In this document: positions 16,902-25,584 of the stretch, piece after piece
Layout: each line of letters opens with the position of its first letter
How positions within the stretch are numbered: the stretch's first letter is position 1
Assembly (NCBI RefSeq): GCF_003096095.1
Contig: NZ_CP015453.1
Location: 2,542,001-2,606,000 of the forward strand
Source: Dietzia psychralcaliphila
Lineage (GTDB): Bacteria; Actinomycetota; Actinomycetes; Mycobacteriales; Mycobacteriaceae
Direction: 5' to 3'
Length of the DNA stretch: 64,000 bases
Position numbers and translations under genes: made by a program
Notes under the pieces: model-generated
Told to the model about the DNA's origin: nothing
Seen by the model: only the letters and a program-made list of their open reading frames with translations
The model's database searches: none

Positions 16902-17615
16902 CTACGGACGACCCGGCCCCGGACGCATATCGCGGCCCACCAACGCGCCCTCCGGGCTGCTCGGGCCGGTGTACTTCTCCCGCACGTCCGCCTCGAGGGT
17001 CGGCCTCGGGTCGAGGTGTGAGAGCCCGTTGAAGCACAGGTTGACGATGTGCGCGGCCACCTCCTCCTTGGGCGGGGTGCGCACGTCCAGCCACCACTGG
17101 GCGGTACCGGACACCATTCCCACCAGCGCCTGGGCGTACACGCTCGCGGTGACGGGGTCGAAGCCGCGGTTCACGAACTCCTCTTCGAGGATGTACGTCA
17201 CGCTCGCCGTGGCGTCGTTGAGCAGGGTCGAGTACGACCCCCCGGCGGCCGTCGATGACTCGCGGACCAGGATCCGGAAACCGTCGGTGCGTTCCTCGAC
17301 GTAGCGCAGCAACGCCATGGCCGCGCGCTCGATCCGCCGACGCGACCCCTCACCCTGGAGGGACTCGGTGATCTCGGCACCCAGATACGCCAGCTCGCGG
17401 TCGCACACCACGGCGTAGAGCCCCTCTTTGCCGCCGAAGTGCTCGTAGACCACAGGTTTGGAGACCCCCGCCACGGCCGCGATCTCCTCGACCGTCGCGG
17501 AATCGTAGCCGTATTCGGCGAAGATCCGGCGGCCCACCTCGATCAACTGCTGCCGTCGCTTGGCGGCCGTCATTCTGGTCCTCGGAGCCGGAATGCCCTC
17601 GCCCGTCATCATCAA
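16902..17615 (-). CDS. TetR-family regulator, Rv1019-like
   Basis: A 237-residue TetR protein. The helix-turn-helix at residues ~18-65 reads RRQQLIEVGRRIFAEYGYD ... VAGVSKPVVYEHFGGKEGLY. It has a long ligand domain and a C-terminal tail ending PGPGRP. The position near tRNA-Gln and glmU matches Rv1019 of M. tuberculosis, which neighbours mfd there and has been reported to regulate the mfd-mazG region (literature memory). Three consecutive ATG codons at 17607-17615 leave the exact start open by two residues. Confidence 0.85.
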   Translation of the reverse strand: MMMTGEGIPAPRTRMTAAKRRQQLIEVGRRIFAEYGYDSATVEEIAAVAGVSKPVVYEHFGGKEGLYAVVCDRELAYLGAEITESLQGEGSRRRIERAAMALLRYVEERTDGFRILVRESSTAAGGSYSTLLNDATASVTYILEEEFVNRGFDPVTASVYAQALVGMVSGTAQWWLDVRTPPKEEVAAHIVNLCFNGLSHLDPRPTLEADVREKYTGPSSPEGALVGRDMRPGPGRP

Positions 17616-17794
17616 CCCTTTCGCCGGTCCCCTCCGAGACTAGACGTCCGGATCCCGCACCCCCGACCGCCGCCCCTTCCCCACCGGACGCCCCTTCCCC
17701 GCCGGACCGGAACGGGGCCTCACCGGTGCGAGCAGGTCTGCACCAACGGGCCCCGTGTCGTATGCCAGACTATTACCGACCCGGACAGGGTCGT

Positions 17795-17869
17795 TCCCCC
17801 GTGGTGTAATCGGCAACACTTCTGATTTTGGTTCAGATATTCCAGGTTCGAGTCCTGGCGGGGGAGCCA
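17795..17869 (+). tRNA. tRNA-Gln (anticodon TTG)
   Basis: A clover-leaf can be drawn: acceptor TCCCCCG pairs with CGGGGGA (17859-17865), the anticodon arm reads TTCTGATTTTGGTTCAGA with TTG in the loop, the T arm is CCAGGTTCGAGTCCTGG, the discriminator is G and CCA is encoded at 17867-17869. Its position before glmU matches the mycobacterial tRNA-Gln location. Confidence 0.95.
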
Positions 17870-17888
17870 CCGTCGATCGCGTACGGGC

Positions 17889-18053
17889 TCAGCCCATGCC
17901 GCCGGAGATCGCAAGCGCCAGGACGAGCAGCAGGATCGCCACTGTCGCCAGGACGGCGAGCACGGGCTGGCGGCGGTTGCGCGGGGGGCGGACCTCTTCC
18001 TCCTCCCCCTGTCGGGTCGCGGACTGCGGGTCGGGCTCGTTCGCTCCGGTCAT
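17889..18053 (-). CDS. Small single-span membrane protein (54 aa)
   Basis: A 54-residue reading frame starts at ATG 18053, which overlaps the stop of the TPP enzyme by ATGA, so it is translationally coupled to it. Residues 1-29 are charged (GEEEEVRPPRNRRQ), and residues ~30-52 form one hydrophobic helix (VLAVLATVAILLLVLALAIS). It is too small for homology by eye. It may anchor or modulate the upstream enzyme at the membrane, which is speculation from coupling alone. Confidence 0.65.
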   Translation of the reverse strand: MTGANEPDPQSATRQGEEEEVRPPRNRRQPVLAVLATVAILLLVLALAISGGMG

Positions 18054-19858
18054 GTGAACCTCTCCTCCTCGATGCGGGCGTACTCCTCCAGCAGTACCAA
18101 CCCGTGGCCGCCCGCGTCGCCCTCGGCGCGCAGTCCCTCGCGCATGGCGCCCAGCAGCTGTCGGCCGTGGGGGAAGGGCGGCAGTAGCGGGATGTCGGGG
18201 TCGGTGACCGCCGCTATCACCGTGGGTCGGTCCGCCGAGAACGCGTCCTCCAGCGCCGCGTCGAGCTGCTCGAGATCCTCCACCCGCACCCCGCGCAACC
18301 CCAGCAGCCGGGCGTAGCCGGCCATGTCGAACTCCGGGACGTCCTGCGAGGGCGCGAACCGCGGGGCAGCCTCGGTCTCCCGTTGTTCCCAGCTCACCTC
18401 GGCCAGATCGCCGTTGCACAGCACCACCACGACCATCGTGGGGTCCGCCCAGCCGGGCCACGCCTCGGAGACGGTGATCAACTCGTTGATCCCCAGCATC
18501 TGCACGGCGCCATCGCCGGCCAGCACCACCACGGGCGTGGTCGGAGCCGTGGCCTTGGCGGCGATCGCGTACGGGATTCCGCACCCCATCGATCCCAGCG
18601 TCGACGACAGGTGTGCCCGGACGGAGGTGGGCAGGTCCATCTGCCGGGCGTAGTGGTACACCGAGCTACCCACGTCCACGGCGAGCCGGGAGTCGTGCGG
18701 CATGTGCCGACTGAGCCGGCGGGCCACCAGCTCCGGGTTGAGGCCCCGGGCCGGGACCTCGGCGCGCTCGCGCGAGATGTCCCGCCACTGCCCGACCCAT
18801 TTCTCCACGTCCCCGCGCCACGCGGACCGGTCGCGTTGCGCCACCCGCCCGGTCAGCGCGCGCAGGGCGTTCGCCGCGTCGGAGACCAGACCCACCTCGA
18901 CCGGGTAGCGGTTGGCCAGGTGCGCCGGGTCCAGGTCGATCTGCACGGCCCGTGCCTGCCCGGGCACCGGGTAGAACTCCGTCCAGGGGTCGTTCGATCC
19001 CACGATCAGGAGGGTGTCGCAGTTCTGCAGGATCCGCGCGCTCGCCGTGGTCCCCAGATGGCCCATCGTGCCGCCCACCAGCGCGTGTGACTCGTCGACG
19101 TACGGTTTGCCCAGCAGACTCATCGTCACACCGGCGTCCAGGCGCTCGGCCAGGTCCATCAGTTCCTGCTGCGCACCGGCCATGCCGCGCCCGGCAAGGA
19201 TCGCCACGCGCTCCCCCGCGTCCAGCACCTCCACGGCGCGCGCCAGGTCGCTGTCGCGCGGTGTCACCACCCCGTGGGTCCACTCGGGGGCGGTCACCAC
19301 CACCCCGTGCTCCTGAAACCCGTGCTCCTGGCCCAGGTCGGGGGCAGGGGCGTTCTGTACGTCGTGGGGGATGACCACGACGACGGGGGTCCGGTGCGTC
19401 AGGGCGGTGCGGAACGCCCGGTCGATCACCATGGGCATCTGCTCGGCCGCGGCGACGGTCTGCATGAAGGCCCCGGCGACATCGCCGAAGACGCTGCTCA
19501 GGTCGATCTCCTGCTGGTAGCCCGACCCGAGCACGCTCGTGTGCTGCTGCGCGACCAGCGCCACCACGGGCACGCTGTCCAGCTTGGCGTCGTACAGGCC
19601 GTTGAGCAGGTGCACGGCGCCCGGCCCCTGCGTGGAGTTGACCACCCCGACCCCGCCCGAGTACTTGGCGTCGGCCACCGCCATGAACGCCGCCGACTCC
19701 TCGTGCCGCGCCCGCATGAACCGTGGGGCCACCTCGGATCGCTGCAGCGCGCCGAGCAGCGGGTTGTTGCCGTCCCCGGCGTATCCGTAGATCCGTTCGA
19801 CGTCCCAGGCCACCAGTCGTTCGACGACGAGGTCGGCCACCGTCTTGTCGTGGGTCAT
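18050..19858 (-). CDS. Thiamine-pyrophosphate enzyme, pyruvate oxidase/dehydrogenase (quinone)-like
   Basis: A 602-residue member of the TPP-dependent POX/acetolactate synthase family. The N-terminal PYR domain holds the catalytic-glutamate motif RARHEESAAFMAVADAKYSG. The central FAD/nucleotide domain follows, and the C-terminal PP domain has the TPP motif VVLAGDGAVQML followed by VVVLCNGDLAEVSWEQRE. The likely reaction is oxidative decarboxylation of pyruvate to acetate with transfer to quinone, as for PoxB, but oxoacid specificity cannot be read. ATG 19858 has AGGGGA upstream. The small membrane protein gene downstream is coupled. Confidence 0.83.
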   Translation of the reverse strand: MTHDKTVADLVVERLVAWDVERIYGYAGDGNNPLLGALQRSEVAPRFMRARHEESAAFMAVADAKYSGGVGVVNSTQGPGAVHLLNGLYDAKLDSVPVVALVAQQHTSVLGSGYQQEIDLSSVFGDVAGAFMQTVAAAEQMPMVIDRAFRTALTHRTPVVVVIPHDVQNAPAPDLGQEHGFQEHGVVVTAPEWTHGVVTPRDSDLARAVEVLDAGERVAILAGRGMAGAQQELMDLAERLDAGVTMSLLGKPYVDESHALVGGTMGHLGTTASARILQNCDTLLIVGSNDPWTEFYPVPGQARAVQIDLDPAHLANRYPVEVGLVSDAANALRALTGRVAQRDRSAWRGDVEKWVGQWRDISRERAEVPARGLNPELVARRLSRHMPHDSRLAVDVGSSVYHYARQMDLPTSVRAHLSSTLGSMGCGIPYAIAAKATAPTTPVVVLAGDGAVQMLGINELITVSEAWPGWADPTMVVVVLCNGDLAEVSWEQRETEAAPRFAPSQDVPEFDMAGYARLLGLRGVRVEDLEQLDAALEDAFSADRPTVIAAVTDPDIPLLPPFPHGRQLLGAMREGLRAEGDAGGHGLVLLEEYARIEEERFT

Positions 19859-20042
19859 CTGTGTCCCCTCTCCGATGGACGGCCCTCTCGGTGGGCCCCA
19901 CCGTAGGGGCCGTACCGGCGGGCCTCCACCGGTACCGCGTAAGGACGTGCTCTCGGTCAGACCCACCCCTTATCCTTTCGGGGACGGTCCGCTCGCCGGA
20001 CGTGTACCTGACACCGGCACCCACGCCGCCATAGGAGACTTG

Positions 20043-21503
20043 ATGACGACACCCGACACCGACCGCGCGCACACCGCGGTGATCGTTCTGGCCGCCGGTT
20101 CCGGCACTCGGATGAAGAGCGCGACCCCCAAGATGCTGCACCGGGTGTGCGGGCGGACCATGCTCGGTCACGCGTTGCACGCCGCGGCCGGGATCCGGCC
20201 GGAGTCGATCGTGGTGGTGGTGGGTCATCAGCGTGAGCAGGTCGGTGCCGCGGTCGCCGACCTCGCCGTCGACCTGGGTGTCCCGGTGACCACCGCTGTG
20301 CAGGAACAGCAGAACGGCACCGGCGACGCCGTGGCCGCCGGTATGGCGGCGCTGCCCGCGGACTTCGTGGGCACCGTGCTCGTCACCACCTCCGACATCC
20401 CCCTGCTGGACGCCGACACGCTCCGCGAGGTGGTCACGCGCCACGACATGCGCCCGCGCGCGGCGGTCACCGTCCTGACCTCCACGGCCCCCGACCCCAC
20501 GGGGTACGGGCGGATCGTGCGGAACGACGACGGAGAGGTGCTGCGGATCGTCGAGCACAAGGACGCCTCGGACGACGAGCGTGCGATCGACGAGGTCAAC
20601 TCCGGCATCTACGCCTTCGACGCCCGTGTCCTGCGGGAGAAGCTGGGCGAGCTGGGCACCAACAACTCGCAGGGCGAGCTCTACCTGACCGACGTCATCC
20701 AGCTCGCCCGGCAGTCCAACGGGCTCATCCGCGGCCACCGCATCGAGGACCCCGATCTGGTGGCCGGGGTCAACGACCGCGTCCAGCTCGCCGGTCTGGC
20801 CGCCGAGATGAACCGTCGCCTGTGCGAGAAGGCCATGCGCGGCGGCGCGACGATCGTCGACCCCGGCAGCACCTGGGTGGACGTGGACGTCCGAATGGGC
20901 CGGGACGTGACCGTCCTGCCGGGGACCCACCTGACCGGGTCCACGGTGATCGGCGACGGCGCGACCGTCGGGCCGGACACCACCCTGCAGGACACCACGG
21001 TGGGCGAGGGCGCGACCGTCGTGCGCACCCACGCCGTCGGCGCCAGCGTCGGGCCCGGGGCCGAGGTCGGCCCGTTCGCCTACCTGCGCCCGCAGGCGGA
21101 ACTGGGCGAACGCAGCAAGATCGGCACGTTCGTGGAGGTGAAGAAGTCCACGATCGGGGCGCACACCAAGGTGCCGCACCTGACCTATGTAGGCGACGCG
21201 ACGATCGGCGAGCACACCAATATCGGGGCATCCAGCGTCTTCGTCAATTACGACGGGGTGAACAAGAACCGTACAGTGATCGGCGATCACTGCCGCACCG
21301 GTTCGGACACCATGTTCGTCGCGCCGGTGACCGTCGGAGACGGGGCCTATTCGGGCGCGGGTACCGTGATCAAGAACGACGTCCCGCCCGGGGCCCTGGC
21401 GGTGTCCGGCGGACGACAGAGGAACATCGACGACTGGGTGATCGAGAACCGGCCGGATTCCGGCTCGGCCGAGGCCGCCCTTCGTACCCGGAACGACTCC
21501 TAG
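20043..21503 (+). CDS. glmU: Bifunctional UDP-GlcNAc pyrophosphorylase / glucosamine-1-P acetyltransferase GlmU
   Basis: A 486-residue enzyme making UDP-N-acetylglucosamine for peptidoglycan and the cell-wall linker. The N-terminal uridylyltransferase motif VLAAGSGTRMKSATPKMLH is at residues ~14-32. A C-terminal left-handed beta-helix of hexapeptide repeats (e.g. VIGDGATVGPDTTLQDTTVG) carries the acetyltransferase site (FAYLRPQAELG, HLTYVGDATIGEHTNIG). AGGAG precedes ATG 20043. prs follows in the same direction, as in mycobacteria. Confidence 0.96.
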   Translation: MTTPDTDRAHTAVIVLAAGSGTRMKSATPKMLHRVCGRTMLGHALHAAAGIRPESIVVVVGHQREQVGAAVADLAVDLGVPVTTAVQEQQNGTGDAVAAGMAALPADFVGTVLVTTSDIPLLDADTLREVVTRHDMRPRAAVTVLTSTAPDPTGYGRIVRNDDGEVLRIVEHKDASDDERAIDEVNSGIYAFDARVLREKLGELGTNNSQGELYLTDVIQLARQSNGLIRGHRIEDPDLVAGVNDRVQLAGLAAEMNRRLCEKAMRGGATIVDPGSTWVDVDVRMGRDVTVLPGTHLTGSTVIGDGATVGPDTTLQDTTVGEGATVVRTHAVGASVGPGAEVGPFAYLRPQAELGERSKIGTFVEVKKSTIGAHTKVPHLTYVGDATIGEHTNIGASSVFVNYDGVNKNRTVIGDHCRTGSDTMFVAPVTVGDGAYSGAGTVIKNDVPPGALAVSGGRQRNIDDWVIENRPDSGSAEAALRTRNDS

Positions 21504-21520
21504 AAGGACGGACTCACCGA

Positions 21521-22498
21521 GTGAGCGAGTGGATCGACAACCAGAAGAACCTGATGTTTTTCGCGGGGCGCGCGCACCCCGAGCTATCTGAGCAGGTCGC
21601 CGCCGAGCTGGGGATCGAGGTCACCCCCCAGACCGCACGCGACTTCGCCAACGGCGAGATCTTCGTTCGCTTCGAGCAGTCCGTCCGCGGTTGCGACGCG
21701 TTCGTGCTCCAGAGCGCCCCGGCGCCGGTGAACAAGTGGATCATGGAACAGCTCATCATGATCGACGCGCTCAAGCGCGGCAGCGCCAAGCGCATCACGG
21801 CCGTCCTGCCCTTCTATCCGTACGCGCGCCAGGACAAGAAGCACCGCGGCCGCGAGCCCATCTCGGCCCGCCTGATCGCGGACCTGCTCAAGACCGCGGG
21901 CGCGGACCGCATCATCACGGTGGACCTGCACACCGACCAGATCCAGGGCTTCTTCGACGGCCCGGTCGACCACATGCACGCCCAGGGCCAGCTGTCGGAC
22001 TACGTGCGTGAGCACTACGGCACGGACAACATCTGCGTGGTCTCCCCCGACGCCGGCCGCGTCAAGGTGGGCGAGAAGTGGGCCGACGCCCTCGACGGCG
22101 CCCCCCTGGCCTTCGTCCACAAGACCCGCGACCCCAACGTTCCCAACCAGGTCAAGTCCAACCGGGTGGTCGGTGACGTCGAGGGACGCACCTGCGTGTT
22201 GATGGACGACATGATCGACACCGGTGGCACCATCGCCGGCGCCGTCAAGGTCCTCAAGGACGCCGGTGCCGGCGACGTGATCATCGCCTGCACCCACGGC
22301 ATCTTCTCCGACCCGGCCGCCGAGCGACTGGCCACGTGCGGCGCCAAGGAGGTCATCACCACCGACACCCTGCCGATCCCGCCGGAGAAGCGGTTCGACA
22401 ACCTCACCGTGCTGTCCATCGCGCCGCTGCTGGCCCGGACCATCCACGAGGTCTTCGAGAACGGCTCGGTGACCAGCCTGTTCAACGGGAACGCCTGA
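21521..22498 (+). CDS. prs: Ribose-phosphate pyrophosphokinase
   Basis: A 325-residue PRPP synthetase that transfers pyrophosphate from ATP to ribose-5-phosphate, feeding nucleotide, histidine, tryptophan and arabinogalactan precursor synthesis. Visible motifs are the flexible-loop region FYPYARQDKKHRGREPIS, the catalytic histidine motif VDLHTDQIQGFFD, and the PRPP-binding VLMDDMIDTGGT. The GTG start lies 17 bases after glmU. arsC begins one base after the prs stop, suggesting one transcript glmU-prs-arsC. Confidence 0.95.
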   Translation: MSEWIDNQKNLMFFAGRAHPELSEQVAAELGIEVTPQTARDFANGEIFVRFEQSVRGCDAFVLQSAPAPVNKWIMEQLIMIDALKRGSAKRITAVLPFYPYARQDKKHRGREPISARLIADLLKTAGADRIITVDLHTDQIQGFFDGPVDHMHAQGQLSDYVREHYGTDNICVVSPDAGRVKVGEKWADALDGAPLAFVHKTRDPNVPNQVKSNRVVGDVEGRTCVLMDDMIDTGGTIAGAVKVLKDAGAGDVIIACTHGIFSDPAAERLATCGAKEVITTDTLPIPPEKRFDNLTVLSIAPLLARTIHEVFENGSVTSLFNGNA

Positions 22499-22499
22499 C

Positions 22500-22859
22500 A
22501 TGTCCGCGGACCCCGCGGGCCGCGCCACGATCTACCACAACCCACGCTGTTCGAAGTCGCGGCAGGCGCTCGAACTGCTCCGGGAGCGGGGGGTCGAGCC
22601 GACGGTGGTCAAGTATCTCGACACCCCTCCCACGGTCGAGGAGCTGCGCACCCTCATCTGCGACGCCGGGTTGACGGTGCGGCAGGCCGTGCGGGTCAAG
22701 GAGACCGAGTTCACCGAACTCGGGCTGCTCGAGGCCTCGGACGAGGAACTGCTCGCGGCGATGGTGGCCCACCCCCGGCTCATCGAGCGGCCCTTCGTCG
22801 TCACCGACAAGGGGACCCGCCTGGCGCGGCCCACCTCCGCCGTCGAGGAGATCCTCTGA
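22500..22859 (+). CDS. arsC: ArsC-family (glutaredoxin-dependent) arsenate reductase
   Basis: A 119-residue thioredoxin-fold protein with the ArsC active-site segment NPRCSKSRQALEL (Cys17) and the conserved downstream arginine region RLIERPFVVTDKGTRLARP. Members reduce arsenate to arsenite using glutaredoxin, although some ArsC/Spx-like proteins have other roles. There are no arsenite pump or ArsR genes nearby, so a role in arsenic resistance is not supported by context. The gene starts one base after prs. Confidence 0.85.
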   Translation: MSADPAGRATIYHNPRCSKSRQALELLRERGVEPTVVKYLDTPPTVEELRTLICDAGLTVRQAVRVKETEFTELGLLEASDEELLAAMVAHPRLIERPFVVTDKGTRLARPTSAVEEIL

Positions 22860-22870
22860 CGGTCGCGGGG

Positions 22871-22950
22871 CCCGGCCTGATTTTCTGGTGCCCAGCCTGA
22901 TTTTCTGGTGCCCGGCATGATTTGGGGCCGGGCCTGATTTGGGGGCCGGG
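22871..22950 (+). repeat. 20-bp tandem repeat between arsC and rplY
   Basis: Two near-identical units CCCGGCCTGATTTTCTGGTG and CCCAGCCTGATTTTCTGGTG are followed by two diverged copies with GATTTGGGG. The last copy overlaps the -35 region of the probable rplY promoter, so repeat number could affect promoter spacing or upstream context. Confidence 0.85.
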
Positions 22951-22967
22951 CTCCGCGCCGCTAGGCT
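22939..22967 (+). promoter_or_regulatory. Probable sigma-70-type promoter of rplY
   Basis: TTGGGG at 22939-22944 and TAGGCT at 22962-22967 are separated by 17 bases, a fair match to an actinobacterial housekeeping promoter. The start of rplY is about 167 bases downstream, leaving a long leader in which no recognisable riboswitch was seen. Confidence 0.5.
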
Positions 22968-23133
22968 GATCGGGTCATCTCGGCGAGGGAGGACCCTGCA
23001 CGGGTCACTCCGTTATCGACGCGATCATTGTCGGTGTGGTCCCGGTGGACCGCCCCGGGCGATCGTCTCGGTCGCCGGGGAGGTCTCCCGCCCGCAGCGC
23101 GCACGCGCGCTCCCCACCGACAGAAGGTTCACC

Positions 23134-23766
23134 ATGGCCAAGGAAATCAACAACCTCAAGACCTCCATCCGCACCGAGTTCGGCAAGGGCTCCGCCCGCC
23201 GCGCCCGTCGCGAGGGCCAGGTCCCCGCGGTGCTCTACGGCCACCACACCGAGCCGCGCCACCTGCTCCTGAACTCCCTCGAGTTCGCTGCGGTCCTCCG
23301 TGCCCACGGCACCAACTCGCTGCTCACGCTCGACATCGAGGGCGAGGAGCAGCTCGCCCTGCCCAAGCAGATCGACGTGCACCCGCTGACCCGCATCATC
23401 GAGCACACCGACCTGCTCGTCGTGCGCAAGGGCGAGAAGGTCACGGTCGAGGTCTCCGTCACGGTCGTCGGCGACGCCTCCCCGGGCACCCTCGTGACCC
23501 AGGACGCCAGCTACGTCGAGATCGAGGCCGACGCGACCCTCCTCCCCGAGGGCCTGGAGGTGTCGGTCGAGGACGCCGAGGCCGGCCTGCAGATCACCGC
23601 CGCGGACATCGATCTCCCCGCCGGCAGCACCCTGATCTCCGACCCGGAGACGCTGATCGTCAACGTCATCGAGGCGCCGTCCGAGGCCGACCTCGAGGCC
23701 GAGGAGGAGGCAGCACCCCAGGGTGAGGCCGCCGAGGACGCCGCTCAGGCCGCCGAAGAGGCGTGA
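23134..23766 (+). CDS. rplY: 50S ribosomal protein L25/general stress protein Ctc
   Basis: A 210-residue two-domain form of L25 (CTC type) that binds 5S rRNA. The N-terminal domain (residues 1-95) carries the rRNA-binding [21 protein letters not shown] beta-rich TL5/Ctc domain follows, then an acidic Glu/Ala tail ([19 protein letters not shown]). The start ATG 23134 has AGAAGG upstream. A strong hairpin terminator follows at 23803-23844. Confidence 0.94.
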   Translation: MAKEINNLKTSIRTEFGKGSARRARREGQVPAVLYGHHTEPRHLLLNSLEFAAVLRAHGTNSLLTLDIEGEEQLALPKQIDVHPLTRIIEHTDLLVVRKGEKVTVEVSVTVVGDASPGTLVTQDASYVEIEADATLLPEGLEVSVEDAEAGLQITAADIDLPAGSTLISDPETLIVNVIEAPSEADLEAEEEAAPQGEAAEDAAQAAEEA

Positions 23767-23802
23767 TTCCTCGCGCCGCGGCCTGAGCTGCGGTGACCCC
23801 GG

Positions 23803-23844
23803 CCGCGGGCCCGGTTCGACCACTGCGTCGGACCGGGCCCGCGG
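23803..23844 (+). terminator. Strong GC hairpin downstream of rplY
   Basis: CCGCGGGCCCGGT at 23803-23815 is exactly complementary to 23832-23844, giving a 13-bp stem and 16-base loop 37 bases after the rplY stop. There is no long T tract, as is usual for high-GC actinobacteria. It also faces the end of lysE on the other strand and may act on both. Confidence 0.75.
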
Positions 23845-23893
23845 TCATTGGGAGGAGCCCCAACCGCACAGGAACCCTATCCGTGGAGGAGCC

Positions 23894-24511
23894 CTATCCG
23901 CGGATGAGGCCGACGGCCAGGGCGACCATCATCACGGCGATCCCCGCGTCCAGCACCCGCCACGCCCCGGGCCTGGCGAACACTCCGCGCAGCGCCCTTC
24001 CACCGAAGCCGATCAGCATGAACCACGCCGTGCCGGCCAGGAACGCCCCGGCCGCGAACACCCAGCGCAGGTCCCCCGCCTGCTGGTTGGCGAGGGTGCC
24101 GAGGAAGACCACGCTGTCGAGGTAGGCGTGGGGGTTGAGCCAGGTGAACGCCGCGCACGCCGCGACCGCGCCCAGGGTCGAGGGGATGCGGGCGTCGTCG
24201 TCCACCGCCAACCCGCCGCCGGGGCGGATAGCGCGGGTCGCGGCGACGGCACCATAGGCCAGCAGGAACACCACGCCGAACCACGTCATCACCGTGATCG
24301 CGGCGGGCGCGGACTCGACCAGTACCCCCACCCCTGCCACCCCGAGCAGGATCAGGATCGCCTCCGAGAGGATGCAGAACATCACGATCGGCACCATCGC
24401 CACGTCGCCTCGGATCGAGCGTTGGAGGATGTAGGCGTTCTGTGCGCCGACGGCGGCGATGAGCCCGAGGCCCATGCCGGCGCCCATGAGAAGGGTGGAA
24501 GTGGTGGTCAC
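23894..24511 (-). CDS. lysE: LysE/ArgO-family basic amino acid exporter
   Basis: A 205-residue membrane protein with about six hydrophobic segments and the LysE family start GLGLIAAVGAQNAYILQRSI. Family members export lysine or arginine when cytoplasmic levels rise. GTG 24511 is the start. It is divergent from a LysG/ArgP-type regulator, reproducing the Corynebacterium lysE-lysG arrangement in which LysG with bound basic amino acid switches on lysE. Confidence 0.9.
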   Translation of the reverse strand: MTTTSTLLMGAGMGLGLIAAVGAQNAYILQRSIRGDVAMVPIVMFCILSEAILILLGVAGVGVLVESAPAAITVMTWFGVVFLLAYGAVAATRAIRPGGGLAVDDDARIPSTLGAVAACAAFTWLNPHAYLDSVVFLGTLANQQAGDLRWVFAAGAFLAGTAWFMLIGFGGRALRGVFARPGAWRVLDAGIAVMMVALAVGLIRG

Positions 24512-24537
24512 GCCCTCACGCTAGGTCCGCCGCGTCA

Positions 24538-24550
24538 GTAGTGCGACTAC
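24538..24550. promoter_or_regulatory. Inverted repeat in the lysE-lysG divergent region (candidate LysG box)
   Basis: GTAGT-GCG-ACTAC forms a 5-bp inverted repeat with the T-N9/11-A look of LysR-type boxes, located 27 bases from the lysE start and 29 bases from the regulator's ATG. The 67-bp spacer must hold both promoters. Confidence 0.5.
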
Positions 24551-24578
24551 AGTTTGTCCGCTAGCATTAGATCTACTT

Positions 24579-25478
24579 ATGCATGCACTTCACCTGGACC
24601 AGCTGCGGACCCTCGCCGCCGTCGTGGACCTCGGTTCGTTCGACGCCGCCGCCACCCAGCTGCACATCACCCAGTCGGCGGTGTCCCAGCGCATCCGCGC
24701 ACTGGAGGACTCGGCCGGCCGCATCCTGGTCCGCCGGGACCGCCCGGTCACGGCGACCGAGTCCGGCGAGACGGTCCTCAGGACCGCGCGGCAGATGCTC
24801 CACCTGGAGGAGTCACTGTCCCGCGAGTTCGACGGTCCGGACACCCCGGCCGGGCACGTGGTCCTGGCGGTGGCGTGCAACTCCGACTCGCTGGCCACCT
24901 GGTTCCTCGACGCGATGACCGAAGTCCACTCCTCCGGCCGGGTGGTCTTCGACCTCCGCCGCGAGGACGAGTCGTTGTCCTCCGATCTCCTCCGGCGGGG
25001 CGAGGTGATGGCGGCGGTGACCAGCGAGTCCCGACCCGTCCAGGGGTGCCGGTCGCTACCCCTGGGGTCGATGAGGTACCTGGCCTGCGCCAGTCCCGGG
25101 TTCGTGGCCAGGCACCTGAGGGACGGCTCGCCCACGACCGCGCTGGGCCGAGCCCCCATCGTGGACTTCGACCGAAGCGACGCCCACCAGAACCACCACT
25201 ATCGACGGCTGGCCCGACGCGAACCGACCGGACCCCGCCACTTCGTGCCCAGCTCCCACGACCACGTCAGGGCGATCGCCGCGGGGTTGGGCTGGGGCCT
25301 GGTCCCCGAGCGGCTGGCCACCCCCTGGTTGGTCTCCGGTGAGCTCGCCCAGGTCTCCCCCGACCACCCGCTCGACGTCCCCCTGTTCTGGCAGCACTGG
25401 AGACTCCAGTCCCCCGACCTCGACTCCCTCACCGCCGCGGTGCTCGAGACGGCCCGGGCGGAACTGCAGGCCCGATAA
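24579..25478 (+). CDS. lysG: LysR-family regulator, LysG/ArgP type
   Basis: A 299-residue LysR regulator. The N-terminal winged helix-turn-helix (residues ~1-60) reads LDQLRTLAAVVDLGSFDAAA ... HITQSAVSQRIRALEDSAG, and a periplasmic-binding-like effector domain occupies residues ~90-290. The divergent lysE gene identifies it as the LysG/ArgP type, which senses lysine or arginine. ATG 24579 is the first in-frame start; a nearby ATG at 24583 is out of frame. Confidence 0.88.
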   Translation: MHALHLDQLRTLAAVVDLGSFDAAATQLHITQSAVSQRIRALEDSAGRILVRRDRPVTATESGETVLRTARQMLHLEESLSREFDGPDTPAGHVVLAVACNSDSLATWFLDAMTEVHSSGRVVFDLRREDESLSSDLLRRGEVMAAVTSESRPVQGCRSLPLGSMRYLACASPGFVARHLRDGSPTTALGRAPIVDFDRSDAHQNHHYRRLARREPTGPRHFVPSSHDHVRAIAAGLGWGLVPERLATPWLVSGELAQVSPDHPLDVPLFWQHWRLQSPDLDSLTAAVLETARAELQAR

Positions 25479-25584
25479 CCCGAGTGTCAGCGGTGTCCGG
25501 CTGGACCGGCGACCGGTGTCCGGCGGGAACGGAGACCGGCGGTCCGACGGTCCGGCGGCCGACCCGGTCTGGGACCATGAGTCC

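Noticed and set aside
17640-17914. Minus-strand frames reading PPGLEPGISEP and RQDSNLEYLNQNQ
   Set aside because: These are the familiar false translations of a tRNA gene; the real feature is tRNA-Gln at 17795-17869.
18666-21290. An 874-codon minus-strand frame covering parts of glmU and the TPP enzyme
   Set aside because: It runs antisense through glmU and out of frame through the TPP enzyme gene. Composition is Arg/Gly/Pro-rich and no motif is recognisable.
22500-22859. Arsenic resistance operon
   Set aside because: arsC stands alone after prs. No ArsR, ArsB/Acr3 or ArsA gene is near, so only the single ArsC-family gene is called.
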